Shown here piece by piece: positions 26,283 through 34,571 of a stretch of 64,000 nucleotides of DNA. The DNA lies in contig DASWHX010000015.1 in the NCBI GenBank assembly GCA_036397995.1, forward strand, positions 1 to 64,000. The letters run 5' to 3'. The notes beneath the pieces were generated by a model, which saw only the letters and a list, made by a program, of their open reading frames with translations, did not search any database and was not told the DNA's origin. Source of the DNA: DASWHX01 sp036397995. GTDB taxonomy: Bacteria > Bacteroidota > Bacteroidia > Cytophagales > Cyclobacteriaceae. The position numbers were made by a program, and so were the translations under genes. Within the stretch, counting starts at the first letter, position 1. Every line of letters begins with the position of its first letter.

Positions 26283-27065
26283 ATGGTCAAAATATTTAAA
26301 TACAGTTTTTCAGATTTAATCCGAAGCCGGTGGAGCCTCGCATATTTCGGATTTTATTTGATCACGGCGGTCGCCTTGCTTTACTTAAGTACGGATCTAT
26401 CCCGTGCTGTTGCAAGCCTGATGAATGTAGTAATAATACTTAGCCCTTTGATTGGAATGCTTTTCGGGGTGATGTATTACTATAATTCAAGGGAATTCAT
26501 TGAGCTTTTGTTGGCTCAACCCATTAAAAGATCCTCAATTTTTCTGGGTCAGTATTTTGGATTGGCTGTTTCCTTGTCCCTAAGTTTCTTTTTGGGTATT
26601 CTGCTTCCTTTTATTTTCATTGGTTCGGGAGAAATCAAAATCTGGTTGAATTTTATTACACTGATTGTCTCAGGAGTATTTTTAACTTTCATTTTTTCTG
26701 CCCTTGCTTATTTTGTTTCAATACGACATGAAAACAAGATAAAGGGATTCGCAACGGCCATCGCGCTTTGGCTTTTTATGGCGGTAATTTATGACGGAAT
26801 TTTCCTGTTGTTGCTTGTGTTTTTCAATGAGTATCCAACCGACAAACTTGCATTGGGAATAGTTATGCTAAACCCTGTTGATCAGGCGAGGATTCTGATG
26901 ATGCTTAAGCTGGATATTTCTGCAATTATGGGTTATACGGGTGCCGTTTTTCAAAAATTTTTCGGCACTTCTTTAGGCATGACAATGTCTCTGTTAATGT
27001 CTGCCCTTTGGGTAATTTTTCCGGTTTGGGGAATGATCAGGTACGCGAATAGAAAAGATTTTTGA
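26283..27065 (+). CDS. nosY: NosY, ABC transporter permease for nitrous oxide reductase maturation
   Basis: Membrane protein of 260 residues with six helices in the ABC-2 permease arrangement. The motif YYNSREFIELLLAQPIKRSSI after helix two is typical of NosY, and a further conserved stretch is LGIVMLNPVDQARILMML. It is the last gene of the nos unit; no accessory gene such as nosR, nosX or apbE follows. Confidence 0.92.
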   Translation: MVKIFKYSFSDLIRSRWSLAYFGFYLITAVALLYLSTDLSRAVASLMNVVIILSPLIGMLFGVMYYYNSREFIELLLAQPIKRSSIFLGQYFGLAVSLSLSFFLGILLPFIFIGSGEIKIWLNFITLIVSGVFLTFIFSALAYFVSIRHENKIKGFATAIALWLFMAVIYDGIFLLLLVFFNEYPTDKLALGIVMLNPVDQARILMMLKLDISAIMGYTGAVFQKFFGTSLGMTMSLLMSALWVIFPVWGMIRYANRKDF

Positions 27066-27110
27066 TTTGAAAAATTTATAAATTGCCCTGAATAAAATCT
27101 GATTCTCCAA

Positions 27111-29879
27111 TCACTCAATAACTACTTTGGCGAAAAAATTTGCAAACCTGCCTGAAACAGTGATGAGGTAAATACCTTTATTTAAATGATGAAGATCCAA
27201 TTCAAAATTCCTTTCTAACCCTTGAACCTCGGTTTCAAAAACCTCAACTCCGGCCAGATTTAAGACCTGAATTCTTTTTTCACCGGGCACCTGTGAGGGT
27301 AATTCAATCCTGAACCTGCCATCAGATGGGTTAGGCCAGATATTCATTGAAGTATTTTCATAGTTAATGGCCACTACCGGAGGGGAGGTTCCGTCACTGT
27401 TTATAATCAGGACACCGCCATTGTCAGCTGTTGCAAAAACTCCGGGAGTTAGGCTCAAATTTGTCTCGGTCATATCAATGTCAAATTGACTTCCCGGTTC
27501 GAACCCGCTCAAATAATATCTCTTAACTCCTGCAATTCTGTTGTGTGTGAATCCAACGAAATTCTGATTAGGGTTTCGTGCGAATAGAAAGGCCAGTGTG
27601 TCAATCCTGACTCCATCCATGGGGAAGTCTCCATTCCATGATATCAAGTCCGCTGTCACTGCCTGGGGGGCATCCTGGCCAATTAGCAAATTCAAGAACC
27701 GGACACTATTCGGATTTTCATTAGCTTCAATCATTAGCCGGGTTGGTTGCAAATAATCATCATTTTGTGTTTGCATAGGATCATAAACCGACAGGTAAGG
27801 CTCAATATCCAGGTCTTCATCATTTGTAACTATTTGAATTGTTGAAGCGGGCGGCAGCATGTTCATGATTTTGAGATTCTGACCGCCTGGTGTTAATGCA
27901 TTAATTTCTTTTCCTGCAATCTCCGGATTTGCATCGGGCAGGTTTAGCCAGAATCGCTTAAACCCATTGTTAGTGGTTTCTACCCGATCGTAAATGATTA
28001 TGAGATCGGGTTTTAGCCAGAAAATGGATCGACCTGCATGGCTTACATTTCTCAGGATGGGTCTGAATCCGGAGCCGTCATCATAATTATAAAGGTTTGT
28101 AGAATTTCCGGTTACAAAAACAAAGTCATCATTTATTGTCATTGCTTCAATAATCGGATCACCGTCGCTATTCGCCAGGTTATACTGCGACCCCCGCCTT
28201 GCATGAATATTCCCGATAGTGCCCAGATGTAAACCATCTGTTTCGCTCTTGATTGTCAGAGTATTCTTATAGTCGGAGCTCGCGGCAACATTGCCGTAAC
28301 CGGTTCTTTCTTTGGTCAGCCATTCTCCTTTTCTGAAAAAATCAAACATATTTCCGTCTCCGTGCTGATGGTCAATCCCTGTCCAGCCAAGATTAAAGTT
28401 AAACCAGCTTGCACTCTGGCTCCAGTCGGTTCTGCTTAAAATTCTACCAGGCCCGGCTGCAAAATAATGGGTTGGAAAACTTTCATGTGGATCGGGCAAG
28501 GTATTGTTTTGGGCTTCTATTGCAGATTCAGGGTCGAATATCATGAAGTAAAGAATGGAACTGTTCATTTCTTCCTTACTTCGCACTCTGCTAAATAACC
28601 TCGCTTGCCCTCCCGGAGCTGCATAAGTTTCAATCCAGCGAATTGCATTAAGGAGACCTGTATTACCTTCAATTCTCGCATAAACCCCAAGCGGACCAAA
28701 TATTCTCATAAATTCCGGAGCAAAAAAATGTTCACCGTCTCCATACCAGGCCATCTGGTAATAGGTCCCGGAACGGCTAGGTAATTCTACGGAATTTGGA
28801 GAAAGACTATTAAGTACACCTGTGACAGTACTTTCCCAATGGGAATTCGAATTAATGGAAACTTTAGCGCCCCAGGGGGTTCCTGAAGATCCTGTATCCT
28901 CCGGCCGGTATCCAGCCGTATATAATGAAAGAAGAAGGTGTAAAGGATATCCCATTGATGGCATATACTCAATTCCTTCAGCGCTTAGTCCTCCGTTGTT
29001 TTCATGCCGAAATGCATAATCGGTCATAAAGTACCAGGTGTGGAGGATTTTTTCACGATATTCTCTTAGCCGGCCATCGTAATCATTTGGAAGTGCAGGG
29101 TCTGCAATATCATCACCGGCATCGAAACTCATGGCCATCATGACCGAGTTTCTAATGAGCATCATGAAATAATTATTCATGGCAAATCGCAGGGCTCTCT
29201 TCTGCGGATCATTTAACTCAAGCCAGGCTTCATTATTGTAATTGGCAATTTCAGGAAATAAATCAGGTCCGTTACGAAAGTAATTCGCATGCGGGTAAGC
29301 CACCATGTTCATTTCAATCCACCGGATGAACACCCTTCTTATCCTTGCTTTTTCAGCAGGGGAGAATACGTCATAAATCCAGTCGACGGTCAAGGGGAAT
29401 GCGAGGCCTATCCATCGTGCACGGTCTGAGGAGGAAAAATTATGCCGGCGATAGCGGAGTTCGTCAGTTGTATAGTTAGCTTCCTCTCCGGATGGGATTA
29501 TGCCATTGTCAGCCCGGTCAATTATATACATCAAGAGTGATTTTGCTCTTGCTTTATAATCAGCTTTTCTGGAGGCGTCACTTTCAACCAGAGACATGAA
29601 CGCGAGAACATGGGCAAAACCTTCTGTATAGTAGGCAGAGTACGCTGAATTTCCCGGGTCTTGTTCAGGCAATACTCCGGTATCCATTAAAGTTACGGCT
29701 TCATCGGCCAACTGCTTCAATCCTTCTGAATACATTGGATTTGACATTACGGCCCAGGATTGAAGTGTTATCAGATCATTTCCTGTTACGAAAAGTCTTG
29801 GATGTGTGGTTAGCTCCTGGGCGAGTGCTATAGCAAATTGGCCAATAAATAGTATAAATAGTAGTATAAAATGTTTCAT
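27111..29879 (-). CDS. Secreted heparinase II/III-like polysaccharide lyase with T9SS sorting domain
   Basis: Protein of 922 residues: signal peptide (cleavage after ALAQ), an N-terminal helical toroid domain starting HPRLFVTGNDL, a heparinase II/III-like beta domain with HQHGDGNMFDFFRKGEWL, and a C-terminal type IX sorting domain (about 845-922, NIWPNPSDGRFRIELPS, ending FAKVVIE). It is probably exported to the surface or medium to cleave acidic polysaccharides; the substrate is unknown. I placed the start at 29879, where the signal peptide begins; the frame stays open to 30089. No SusCD pair or other carbohydrate gene is adjacent. Confidence 0.85.
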   Translation of the reverse strand: MKHFILLFILFIGQFAIALAQELTTHPRLFVTGNDLITLQSWAVMSNPMYSEGLKQLADEAVTLMDTGVLPEQDPGNSAYSAYYTEGFAHVLAFMSLVESDASRKADYKARAKSLLMYIIDRADNGIIPSGEEANYTTDELRYRRHNFSSSDRARWIGLAFPLTVDWIYDVFSPAEKARIRRVFIRWIEMNMVAYPHANYFRNGPDLFPEIANYNNEAWLELNDPQKRALRFAMNNYFMMLIRNSVMMAMSFDAGDDIADPALPNDYDGRLREYREKILHTWYFMTDYAFRHENNGGLSAEGIEYMPSMGYPLHLLLSLYTAGYRPEDTGSSGTPWGAKVSINSNSHWESTVTGVLNSLSPNSVELPSRSGTYYQMAWYGDGEHFFAPEFMRIFGPLGVYARIEGNTGLLNAIRWIETYAAPGGQARLFSRVRSKEEMNSSILYFMIFDPESAIEAQNNTLPDPHESFPTHYFAAGPGRILSRTDWSQSASWFNFNLGWTGIDHQHGDGNMFDFFRKGEWLTKERTGYGNVAASSDYKNTLTIKSETDGLHLGTIGNIHARRGSQYNLANSDGDPIIEAMTINDDFVFVTGNSTNLYNYDDGSGFRPILRNVSHAGRSIFWLKPDLIIIYDRVETTNNGFKRFWLNLPDANPEIAGKEINALTPGGQNLKIMNMLPPASTIQIVTNDEDLDIEPYLSVYDPMQTQNDDYLQPTRLMIEANENPNSVRFLNLLIGQDAPQAVTADLISWNGDFPMDGVRIDTLAFLFARNPNQNFVGFTHNRIAGVKRYYLSGFEPGSQFDIDMTETNLSLTPGVFATADNGGVLIINSDGTSPPVVAINYENTSMNIWPNPSDGRFRIELPSQVPGEKRIQVLNLAGVEVFETEVQGLERNFELDLHHLNKGIYLITVSGRFANFFAKVVIE

Positions 29880-30011
29880 AAGGTTAAATATATCTAATAA
29901 AATAATAAAAAAATTATATGATGTTAATTTCAAAAACATAGAATAAGTAACCATTTTATCAGGTTTAATTAGCCTTTGAAATGACTTATCTTGGTAAAAA
30001 CATGCTTTCAA

Positions 30012-30314
30012 ATGGTTGTTTATAATGTGACGGTAGGCATTGATAAAGAAGTGGAACAGGAATGGCTTAACTGGATGATTAATCACCACATCCCAAGAGT
30101 TTTAGCTACGGGATTATTCCACGAAAATAAAATTTACAAAGTTCTTACCGGCGATGAAGAAAATATCAGTTACTCCATTCAATATTTCGCTGAGAGCTTA
30201 ACCATGGTGGAGAAGTATTTAAATGAATATGCTCCCGTGCTGATACAGGAGCATAATGAAAAATTTAAAAACAGGCATGCAGCATTCCGCACATTGCTGC
30301 AAAGCGTTGATTAA
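30012..30314 (+). CDS. DUF4286 family protein
   Basis: Small cytosolic protein of 100 residues starting MVVYNVTVGIDKEVEQEWLN, the typical DUF4286 N-terminus, with a ferredoxin-like ABM fold expected. The ATG at 30012 is chosen over a TTG at 29991 because family members start exactly here. Function unknown. It converges on the acetyltransferase gene with a 4-bp overlap of the stops. Confidence 0.82.
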   Translation: MVVYNVTVGIDKEVEQEWLNWMINHHIPRVLATGLFHENKIYKVLTGDEENISYSIQYFAESLTMVEKYLNEYAPVLIQEHNEKFKNRHAAFRTLLQSVD

Positions 30315-30787
30315 TCCGGTTTGAAATTCGCCAATTGTTTCCTATCGAAATTGCAATTGAGCCACTGGCCGTCAAATGTCGCGTTATATTTCTCATAGAA
30401 TTTGATGGCAGGCCCGTTCCAGTCCAACACCTGCCATGACATACCCGTGCATTGCTCTTCCTGGGCTTTCTTCACCACGCGTTCAAATAATAATTTACCG
30501 ACACCTTTTCCTCGCTCTTCTTCCGTTATCACCATATCTTCCAGGTATAGTTTTTTCCCTTTCCAGGTTGAATACCTGAAATAATAAATAGCGACACCAA
30601 TAATTTGATTCACGCGTTCCGCTACATACATTCCGAAAACCGGGTTGTCACCAAAGCCATCCCGCTCCATCATTTCAACAGTATTCTCAACTTCATCCAA
30701 AGCCTTTTCATAGGCCGCCAGCTCTTTCACCAACTCCAGCGTTTTTGGAAGATCTTCTTTTTTGCCTTCTCTTATTTTAATTCCCAT
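30311..30787 (-). CDS. GNAT-family N-acetyltransferase
   Basis: Protein of 158 residues with a full GNAT fold: IREGKKEDLPKTLELVKEL at the N-terminus, YLEDMVITEEERGKGVGKLL with the acetyl-CoA pyrophosphate loop, and WNGPAIKFYEKYNATFDGQW. It resembles the diamine acetyltransferase-like subgroup. The substrate is not determined by sequence. It lies 15 bp downstream of the S9 peptidase gene on the same strand. Confidence 0.88.
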   Translation of the reverse strand: MGIKIREGKKEDLPKTLELVKELAAYEKALDEVENTVEMMERDGFGDNPVFGMYVAERVNQIIGVAIYYFRYSTWKGKKLYLEDMVITEEERGKGVGKLLFERVVKKAQEEQCTGMSWQVLDWNGPAIKFYEKYNATFDGQWLNCNFDRKQLANFKPD

Positions 30788-30802
30788 AAGGAAAATTTAG
30801 CA

Positions 30803-32944
30803 TCAAAGTTTTGTTTTTGCAACATCCGGGATTATCCCCATGTTATAAAAAGCAAACGAATATAAATCAGCATATAATTCGATGGCTTTTGAAGTCGGAG
30901 TTCCACCGCCATGACCGGCTTTTGTTTCTACTCTAATCAACAAAGGATTCGGTCCGGCACCGGCTTTTTCCTGAAGAGTAGCGGCATACTTGAAGGAATG
31001 TGCTGGCACTACTCTGTCATCATGGTCCGCGGTGGTTACCAATACCGCGGGATAAGTAACATCTTCTTTAATATTGTGAAGCGGTGAGTATCCTTTCAGG
31101 TATTCAAACATTTCTTCTGAATCTTCCGATGTGCCATAATCTGCGGCCCACGCTCTACCGATAGTAAAATTCTGATACCGTAACATATCCATTACACCTA
31201 CCTGGGGAAAAGCTACCTGGGCAAGGTCTGGTCGTTGATTAATAGTTGCGCCAATTAATAATCCACCGTTTGAACCACCTTGTAATGCCAGAAATTCTTT
31301 GCTTGTATATCCTTCTGCAATAAGGTATTCACCTGCTGCGATAAAATCATCGAAAACATTTTGCTTCTGCATTTTTGTTCCGGCTTCATGCCAATCTTCA
31401 CCATACTCGCCGCCGCCTCGGATATTAGGCTGAGCATAAATGCCCCCGTTTTCCAGCCACAAAATTCTGTATGTACTGAAAGAAGGTCTAAGGCTGATAT
31501 TGAATCCGCCATAGGAGTATAACCAGGTAGGGTTTTTACCATTTAGATCTATACCTTTTTTATGAATAATGAACATGGGAATCCTTGTGCCATCTTTACT
31601 ATTATAGAAAACCTGCGTTGACTCATAATCATCGGGATTGAATTTAACATCCGGACGTTGATATTCAACCGACTTGCCCGTAGCGATGTCGTACCTGTAA
31701 ATTGTACCCGGAGTAATAAATGAAGTGAAGGTGTAAAACAATTCGGTATCATCAGCATCGCCGCCAAAACCAAAGGCAGAGCCAATGTCTGGCAATTCAA
31801 TGTCTTTGTCCAGGCTTCCATCTGTGTTGAATTGTTTTACTTCGGTTTTTGCATCCACGAGGTAAGAACCGAAAATCTTTCCGCCGGCCATGCTGGCATT
31901 GAGCACGCTCTCCGATTCCGGAATAACATCAACCCAACTCCCTGGTGCTGGATTGGTAAGTGTTGTTTGAACCACACGGCTGTTAGGGGCATCAAGATTA
32001 GTCTTTATAAATAGAATTTCACCGATGTTGCCAATAATGGAGTGATCGTTCTCAAAATCATCAACCAGAGTAATGAAATCTGAATTTTCCATAGAAAGGT
32101 CTTTTACCTTTAGTGCATTACCACTTGTGCTCGCGCTGGTGTAAATGCCCAGAAATCTCTCATCATCGGAGACCCAGGCAAAGAACCTGTTGTTGGGATT
32201 TTCCTGATCTTCATAGATCAATTCATCTTCCAATTGTGGTGAGCCAACCTTATGGTAATAAATCTTACCATAAATGTTTTCTGATTTCAATTCATCTCCT
32301 TCCCCGGGTTGGGGGAATCGCTGATAAAAAAATCCATCTTTATACCAGGAAGTACCGGTAAACTTAGCCCATTCAATTTTGTCGCTTAGCTTCTCTTTGG
32401 TTTCCACATCCATCACGTACACTTCTCTCCAGTCTGAGCCGGAAACGGAAATCATGTAGGAAAAATATTTATCATCTTTGGAAAAACTGGTACCGGCCAA
32501 TGAAATGGTGCCATCCTCGGAAAATGTATTTGGGTCAAGAAAAACTTTGCCTTCTCCATCCAGTGTTGGTTTTCTGTAAAGTACAGATTGGTTCTGCAAA
32601 CCCTCATTTCTATAGTAGTAATAATAATCTCCCTTGTGATTGGGTGCCGATAACTTCTCATAATCCTGAAGCTCAGTAAGCCTTTCCTTAAGTGTCTCGC
32701 GATATGAAATCTGGTCAAGATATGAATTTGTAGCAGCATTCTGGTTAGTTACCCATTCGGCGGTTTTTTCGGAATTATCATCTTCCAGCCAGCGATAGGG
32801 ATCGGCTATTTGTTGATCAAAGTAAGTATCAAGGTGATCAACTTTTTTCGTTACCGGGTAATTGACATTGGCGGATTTCTGTTCAGTTTCTGAACAGGAG
32901 AATCCAATAATCAATGCGAAAAGGAATAGAGCAAATCTTTTCAT
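30803..32944 (-). CDS. Prolyl oligopeptidase (S9A) lipoprotein
   Basis: Protein of 713 residues: lipoprotein signal (IIGFSCSE, Cys at about 17), N-terminal DPYRWLEDDNSEKTAEWV, seven-bladed propeller and a C-terminal alpha/beta hydrolase. The nucleophile is the Ser of QGGSNGGLL, with the acid in TTADHDDRVVP and the His in KAGHGGGTP. It cleaves short proline-containing peptides, here probably in the periplasm or on the membrane because of the lipobox. Confidence 0.93.
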   Translation of the reverse strand: MKRFALFLFALIIGFSCSETEQKSANVNYPVTKKVDHLDTYFDQQIADPYRWLEDDNSEKTAEWVTNQNAATNSYLDQISYRETLKERLTELQDYEKLSAPNHKGDYYYYYRNEGLQNQSVLYRKPTLDGEGKVFLDPNTFSEDGTISLAGTSFSKDDKYFSYMISVSGSDWREVYVMDVETKEKLSDKIEWAKFTGTSWYKDGFFYQRFPQPGEGDELKSENIYGKIYYHKVGSPQLEDELIYEDQENPNNRFFAWVSDDERFLGIYTSASTSGNALKVKDLSMENSDFITLVDDFENDHSIIGNIGEILFIKTNLDAPNSRVVQTTLTNPAPGSWVDVIPESESVLNASMAGGKIFGSYLVDAKTEVKQFNTDGSLDKDIELPDIGSAFGFGGDADDTELFYTFTSFITPGTIYRYDIATGKSVEYQRPDVKFNPDDYESTQVFYNSKDGTRIPMFIIHKKGIDLNGKNPTWLYSYGGFNISLRPSFSTYRILWLENGGIYAQPNIRGGGEYGEDWHEAGTKMQKQNVFDDFIAAGEYLIAEGYTSKEFLALQGGSNGGLLIGATINQRPDLAQVAFPQVGVMDMLRYQNFTIGRAWAADYGTSEDSEEMFEYLKGYSPLHNIKEDVTYPAVLVTTADHDDRVVPAHSFKYAATLQEKAGAGPNPLLIRVETKAGHGGGTPTSKAIELYADLYSFAFYNMGIIPDVAKTKL

Positions 32945-33016
32945 TATTTGTGAATTTTGTAAGGTTTAAAATTAGTAAAAATCAGTGGATGTCAGCCAAT
33001 ATATACAGTAATGGTA

Positions 33017-34291
33017 TTAGTCAATCTTGTCAAAACCTGTGTAATCGACCAATACTTCAGGAATGGCAATTCCCACTGAACTTTGATTATTTTCAATAAT
33101 TGCGGCCATAATCCGGGGAAGGGCCAATGCACTTCCATTTAAGGTATGGACAAGTCTGGTCTTGCCGGTCGAATCTTTGAATCGAAGTTTGAGCCGGTTA
33201 GACTGAAACGTTTCGAAATTGCTGACGGAGCTTACTTCGAGCCACTTCTTCTGACCGCCCGAAAAAACTTCCATATCATAGGTAATTGATGATGTAAATC
33301 CCAAATCACCCGCGCAAAGTCGGAGTTGCCTGAAATGCAGATTCAGCTTTTTCAATAATCCCATCACGTACTCGCACATCTCATCCAACGCTTTGTAAGA
33401 ATTATCCGGATGCTGAATTTGAACTATCTCCACTTTATCAAATTGATGCAGTCGGTTAAGTCCACGGACGTGAGCTCCCCAGCTGCCTGCTTCTCTCCTG
33501 AAACAAGGGGTGTAGCCTACATTTTGAATAGGTAATTCATCTTCTTTCAAAATAACATCCCGGTACAGGTTAGTTATCGGAACTTCCGCGGTGGGGATCA
33601 GATATAAGTTCTCGTCAATTAATTTATACATCTGACCATCCTTATCCGGAAGTTGACCGGTTCCATACCCCGAATCTTCGTTCACAACAATAGGAGGTTG
33701 AATTTCAGTATACCCTGATTTCAGAGCTTCATCCAGAAAAAAATTAATTAAAGCCCGTTGCAGGCGGGCACCTTTTCCTTTGTAAACCGGAAATCCGGCC
33801 CCGGAAATTTTATTCCCTAATTCAAAGTCTATGATATCATACTTCTTTATTAATTCCCAATGAGGCAATGGGTCGTCAACCAGATTTGGCTTTTCACCCC
33901 ACAAAGTTACCACTTCATTATCTTCAGCAGATTTGCCGGCGGGAACCATTTTGTTGGGAATATTCGGAATTGTATATAAGAGGTCTTTAAGCCTGTCCTC
34001 AAGTTGATTAAGTTCTTCTTCTTCTCTCTTTGCAGCCTCCTTTAGTGTGACGGATTTCCGCTTTTTATTTTCAGCCTCCTCTTTCTTCCCTGCCTTCATG
34101 AGTGCCCCAATCTCCCTGGAGAGTGCGTTGCTCTCTGCCAGGTGAGAATCCAGGGAAGCCTGAGTCTTCTTTCTATTGGCATCAAGTTCAAGCACTGTGG
34201 CGAGCGCCTTTTTGGCATTGGGGAAATTGCGCTTTTCAAGGCCGTGGATTGCATTTTCTATGTTTTCTCTCAGATATGGAACAAACAGCAT
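33017..34291 (-). CDS. serS: Seryl-tRNA synthetase
   Basis: Class II synthetase of 424 residues, normal length. The N-terminal antiparallel coiled coil (about 25-110) binds the tRNA long arm. The catalytic core has TAEVPITNLYRD, motif 2 TPCFRREAGSWG and motif 3 NGSALALPRIMAAIIENNQ. A TAATTTTG -7 element precedes the start by 32 nt on the minus strand. It is divergent from rho. Confidence 0.96.
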   Translation of the reverse strand: MLFVPYLRENIENAIHGLEKRNFPNAKKALATVLELDANRKKTQASLDSHLAESNALSREIGALMKAGKKEEAENKKRKSVTLKEAAKREEEELNQLEDRLKDLLYTIPNIPNKMVPAGKSAEDNEVVTLWGEKPNLVDDPLPHWELIKKYDIIDFELGNKISGAGFPVYKGKGARLQRALINFFLDEALKSGYTEIQPPIVVNEDSGYGTGQLPDKDGQMYKLIDENLYLIPTAEVPITNLYRDVILKEDELPIQNVGYTPCFRREAGSWGAHVRGLNRLHQFDKVEIVQIQHPDNSYKALDEMCEYVMGLLKKLNLHFRQLRLCAGDLGFTSSITYDMEVFSGGQKKWLEVSSVSNFETFQSNRLKLRFKDSTGKTRLVHTLNGSALALPRIMAAIIENNQSSVGIAIPEVLVDYTGFDKID

Positions 34292-34323
34292 GGTATTTGA
34301 TTGTTAGACAGGTAAAAATAAGG

Positions 34324-34331
34324 CAAAATTA
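34324..34331 (-). promoter_or_regulatory. -7 promoter element for serS
   Basis: On the minus strand this reads TAATTTTG, an exact match to TAnnTTTG, 32 nt before serS. No clear -33 partner is seen. Confidence 0.35.
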
Positions 34332-34358
34332 ACAAAACCGGTGGACAGGGGATTTCGT

Positions 34359-34412
34359 TTAGACCTTAAGAAAAAGATTCAAAATCTTGACTATTAGTTA
34401 AGCTTGGTCTAA
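34359..34412 (+). other. Possible hairpin in the rho leader
   Basis: TTAGACC (34359-34365) can pair with GGTCTAA (34406-34412); inside it CTTAA and TTAAG may extend the stem, and GATT/AATC may form a small inner helix. It lies in the 280-bp region between serS and rho. Rho is often autoregulated through its leader, but no such mechanism is shown here. Confidence 0.3.
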
Positions 34413-34571
34413 TATTGCAAGGTCAGTCGGATTAAAGACATCCCTTGTCGAGATTCAGCTAACGACTTTCTTCAAAAAGTTTATTAATTCTAATTACCAT
34501 TTACAGGAGTATATTCTTTATAATAATTTATAAGTATTAAAAACCCTTCTTTATTTTGAACTAATCATTTT

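Noticed and set aside
29880..30089. N-terminal extension of the heparinase-like gene
   Set aside because: The extra 70 residues precede a standard signal peptide and would cover the DUF4286 start region; the ATG at 29879 is better.
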